Origin: Candidatus Uhrbacteria bacterium
GTDB taxonomy: Bacteria > Patescibacteriota > Patescibacteriia > JACQSD01
Direction of reading: 5' to 3'
Assembly: GCA_016206165.1 (NCBI GenBank)
Contig: JACQSD010000076.1
Span: forward strand, 1-6,315
DNA: 6,315 nucleotides
Below are positions 5,339 through 6,315 of the stretch, piece by piece. The notes below the pieces were generated by a model. The model ran no database searches. It was not told the DNA's origin and saw nothing but the letters and a program-made list of their open reading frames with translations. A program made the translations under genes and the position numbers. How positions within the stretch are numbered: position 1 is the first letter of the stretch; each line of letters begins with the position of its first letter.

Positions 5339-5444
5339 AACCTCACCCCTCCCTGGGCCTGCGCCAGCTCGGCCCGCCAGGGGCCCCTCTCCTAGCAGGA
5401 GAGGGAATCTCCTTCTCCTTTTAGGAGAAGGGTGGGATGAGGTT
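5339..5444. repeat. Family B repeat upstream of valS, with GC-rich extra segment
   Basis: The ends AACCTCACC and GATGAGGTT flank two hairpins (CCTCTCCT/AGGAGAGG and CCTTCTCCT/AGGAGAAGG). At 106 bp it is about 30 bp longer than the copy in valS, because of a GC-rich segment near 5353-5380 with GGGCC/GGCCC arms. It ends 8 bp before the valS start and supplies the only purine-rich leader sequence there (TGAGG 10 nt, GGAGG 17 nt from ATG). Confidence 0.8.
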
Positions 5445-5515
5445 CTTGATCAATCAAAAGTTCCATTAGTGTACCCTAATAATCCTAATAAATAAAGGGG
5501 CATTCTTCCACCAAT
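5445..5515. other. valS-RNA2 divergent gap
   Basis: This short AT-rich gap should hold the valS promoter on the minus strand, but no well-spaced -35/-10 pair stands out. It contains a small direct repeat, ACCCTAATA/ATCCTAATA/AATAAA (about 5473-5496), similar in style to the other short tandem repeats. No gene is seen. Confidence 0.35.
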
Positions 5516-5556
5516 TTGACAAGCCGGTTGACAAGAACAGAATGATAAAGTAGTAT
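5516..5556 (+). promoter_or_regulatory. P2, promoter of RNA2 with doubled TTGACA
   Basis: TTGACA at 5516-5521 and again at 5528-5533 (12 bp apart), then a 17-bp spacer and TAGTAT (5551-5556). TATAAA at 5554-5559 is an alternative -10 with a long spacer. The predicted start is near 5563. The doubled box TTGACAAGCCGGTTGACA matches P1 at 17 of 18 positions, but the sequence downstream differs. Confidence 0.75.
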
Positions 5557-5562
5557 AAAAAT

Positions 5563-5881
5563 GTTCGGGACAAAGTCCATCTGTGGAAGGCCCGTTTGGC
5601 GGCGATAATCCGCACCAGGGCGATACGTGGACTCCCGATCTCGCTCCGCAGTACGAGCGGAGCTTCCCGGCAAACGCGTTGCCGGGCTCGAGCAGCACCC
5701 TCCGCGGGGGATCCTCACAACCCCTGTCGGAGGACTCCCCACCAGAACCTTGGTGGGGCGCACGGTTCATCTGCCAGTACTGCAGTACTGGCTAGGTAAC
5801 GGGAATCTCGGAACCCGTTACTGAGATCATCCTGCCGGGGGCGCAACTCTCTAGTCCGAAATAGAGTGCCCCCGGTTTTTT
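5563..5881 (+). ncRNA. RNA2: predicted structured non-coding RNA, family unknown
   Basis: This transcript of about 320 nt, between P2 and an intrinsic terminator, is almost entirely paired. Helices seen are CGGGA/TCCCG (5566-5570 with 5633-5637) continued by GTCCA/TGGAC (5575-5579 with 5628-5632); GCTCCGC/GCGGAGC (5643-5663); CCCGGCAA/TTGCCGGG (5666-5686); CCTCCG/CGGAGG (5699-5704 with 5728-5733); CCCCACCA/TGGTGGGG (5737-5758); GCCAGTAC/GTACTGGC (5773-5792, a 20-bp palindrome); and TAACGGG/CCCGTTA (5797-5820). No open frame in it looks like a protein. I find no RNase P, tmRNA, SRP or 6S signature. A bipartite motif is shared with RNA1. It is divergent from valS; the role is unknown. Confidence 0.7.
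5707..5733 (+). other. Bipartite motif of RNA2 shared with RNA1
   Basis: GGGGATCC, eleven bases, GTCGGAGG; the RNA1 counterpart is at 408-383 on the minus strand. Here the CGGAGG part closes a helix with CCTCCG at 5699-5704. Confidence 0.5.
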
Positions 5882-5884
5882 CTT
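5835..5884 (+). terminator. Intrinsic terminator of RNA2
   Basis: CCGGGGGC (5835-5842) pairs with GCCCCCGG (5868-5875). An inner ACTCT/AGAGT helix lies within the loop, and six T follow. Confidence 0.9.
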
Positions 5885-5894
5885 TACTTAAAAA

Positions 5895-5984
5895 CTTGAC
5901 CCTGTAGTGAAACTCCGCGCGAGATCGCCTTCGGCGATAACCAAAAATCGGCTAATTTTCGCGGAGTTCTACTACAGGGCTTGA
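5895..5984. mobile_element. 80-bp MITE-like element with 5-bp target duplication
   Basis: The element spans 5900-5979. Its ends are 20-bp inverted repeats: CCCTGTAGT, two bases, AACTCCGCG on the left and its complement on the right, with one mismatch and one G-T. Direct copies of CTTGA flank it (5895-5899 and 5980-5984), as expected for a transposition target duplication. The interior holds ATCGCC/GGCGAT and AAAAT/ATTTT hairpins and no coding capacity. The family of the parent transposase is not recognised. The right-hand CTTGA forms part of the distal TTGACA of promoter P3. Confidence 0.75.
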
Positions 5985-6020
5985 CACCGGGGTTGACACG
6001 GCGAATAGGCATGCTATAGT
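5981..6020 (+). promoter_or_regulatory. P3, promoter of RNA3 with doubled TTGACA
   Basis: TTGACA at 5981-5986 and 5993-5998 (12 bp apart), a 16-bp spacer and TATAGT (6015-6020) preceded by TGC (extended -10). The predicted start is near 6027. Positions 5991-6021 are identical to the P1 block at 533-563, in opposite orientation. Confidence 0.85.
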
Positions 6021-6026
6021 GATTCG

Positions 6027-6226
6027 TTATCGCATGGATTGCGAGCTTGAAAATAAATCCAATGAGGAGAGAACCCTGGGCGGAAGCCTAGGGAGACCCC
6101 CTGAGAAAGGGTCAAATATAGCCGAACCCCTTTTGGTCCGTTCGGACCAAAAAGGGTTCATCGATCCGTATCATTTTGAATTTTGCAAAAGAGCGGCTCT
6201 CCATACAACGAGAGTCGCTCTTTGTT
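6027..6226 (+). ncRNA. RNA3: predicted structured non-coding RNA, family unknown
   Basis: This transcript of about 200 nt has its own promoter and terminator. Hairpins in order: TCGCA/TGCGA (6030-6034 with 6040-6044); CCCTGGGC/GCCTAGGG (6074-6081 with 6086-6093) capped by a GGAA tetraloop; GACCC/GGGTC (6095-6099 with 6109-6113); and a long 17-bp-class hairpin, GAACCC through GGTCC to GGACC and GGGTTC (6124-6159, one mismatch). A frame from ATG 6034 to about 6231 crosses every hairpin and the terminator and has no Shine-Dalgarno, so it is not taken as a gene. Size would fit 6S RNA, but I do not see one long rod with a central bubble. A cis-regulatory leader is less likely, because the terminator is followed by repeats and then the window end. 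Function is unknown. Confidence 0.6.
6187..6226 (+). terminator. Terminator-like hairpin of RNA3
   Basis: AAAGAGCGGCTCTC (6188-6201) and GAGAGTCGCTCTTT (6210-6223) pair with a single mismatch around an 8-nt loop. The trailing T tract is short (TTTGTTATT), so termination may be incomplete. Confidence 0.7.
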
Positions 6227-6230
6227 ATTG

Positions 6231-6240
6231 AACCTCACCC
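6231..6240. repeat. Fragment of a family B end
   Basis: AACCTCACCC equals the left end of family B and stands directly before family A copy 3. It suggests an A element next to, or inserted into, a B element. Confidence 0.5.
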
Positions 6241-6241
6241 G

Positions 6242-6315
6242 CATAACTCCTCCCAACCTCCTCTTACCTTAAGAGGAGGAGTTCAGAGGAGATATTCCCC
6301 TCTTAAGATAAGAGG
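6242..6315. repeat. Family A repeat, copy 3 (cut by the window end)
   Basis: It starts with CATAACTCCTCC and carries the first hairpin (CCTCCTCTTA/TAAGAGGAGG). A longer middle (GAGTTCAGAGGAGATATT) follows, then the second hairpin, which runs off the window. It again lies just behind a transcript end, here that of RNA3. Confidence 0.8.

Noticed and set aside
5485..5824. Several overlapping open frames across RNA2
   Set aside because: All three plus frames and the minus strand are open by virtue of GC-rich hairpins; no protein features or start signals.
6034..6231. Small frame beginning MDCELENKSNEERT inside RNA3
   Set aside because: No Shine-Dalgarno, runs through all hairpins and the terminator, and the later part looks like translated structure RNA. 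Kept only as an alternative.

Overview
The window most likely comes from a Candidate Phyla Radiation (Patescibacteria-like) bacterium or another small-genome lineage. This is inferred from the compact layout, the style of the aminoacyl-tRNA synthetases (a ValRS with CxxC knuckles and a TARPET editing motif) and the heavy load of short palindromic and heptamer/octamer repeats inside essential genes. No taxonomic marker such as rRNA is present, so the assignment is tentative.

Layout, left to right. (1) 1-124: the 5' end of a probable IS3-type transposase gene on the minus strand, its terminal repeat, and a second, oppositely facing terminal repeat only 6 bp away. (2) About 170-573: a strongly structured, apparently non-coding transcript on the minus strand (RNA1) with its own promoter and terminator. 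(3) 619-1080: rpsP (ribosomal protein bS16) with promoter and terminator, plus strand. (4) 1096-1173: a 78-bp two-hairpin repeat (family A). (5) 1169-5330: a minus-strand unit valS then tyrS, joined by a second family A repeat. (6) 5339-5444: a related repeat (family B) just upstream of valS. (7) About 5516-5884: a second structured transcript, RNA2, plus strand. (8) 5895-5984: an 80-bp MITE-like element with a 5-bp target duplication. (9) 5981-6226: a third structured transcript, RNA3, plus strand. (10) 6231-6315: a family B fragment followed by a family A copy cut by the window end.

The protein genes are ordinary translation genes. Two things are unusual. First, three unrecognised structured RNAs each have a strong sigma70-like promoter with a doubled TTGACA (12-bp repeat). 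The promoters of RNA1 and RNA3 are identical over 31 bp, and RNA1 and RNA2 share a bipartite sequence motif. Second, repeats have invaded the coding genes. The stop codons of both valS and tyrS lie inside family A repeat ends. The same repeat offers the only good Shine-Dalgarno of tyrS. ValRS carries about eight in-frame insertions or repeat segments (heptamer/octamer tandem repeats, palindromes and a whole family B element). TyrRS carries one, in its interdomain linker.

RNA1, RNA2 and RNA3 are the best candidates for something undescribed. I could not match them to RNase P RNA, tmRNA, SRP RNA or 6S RNA by eye.
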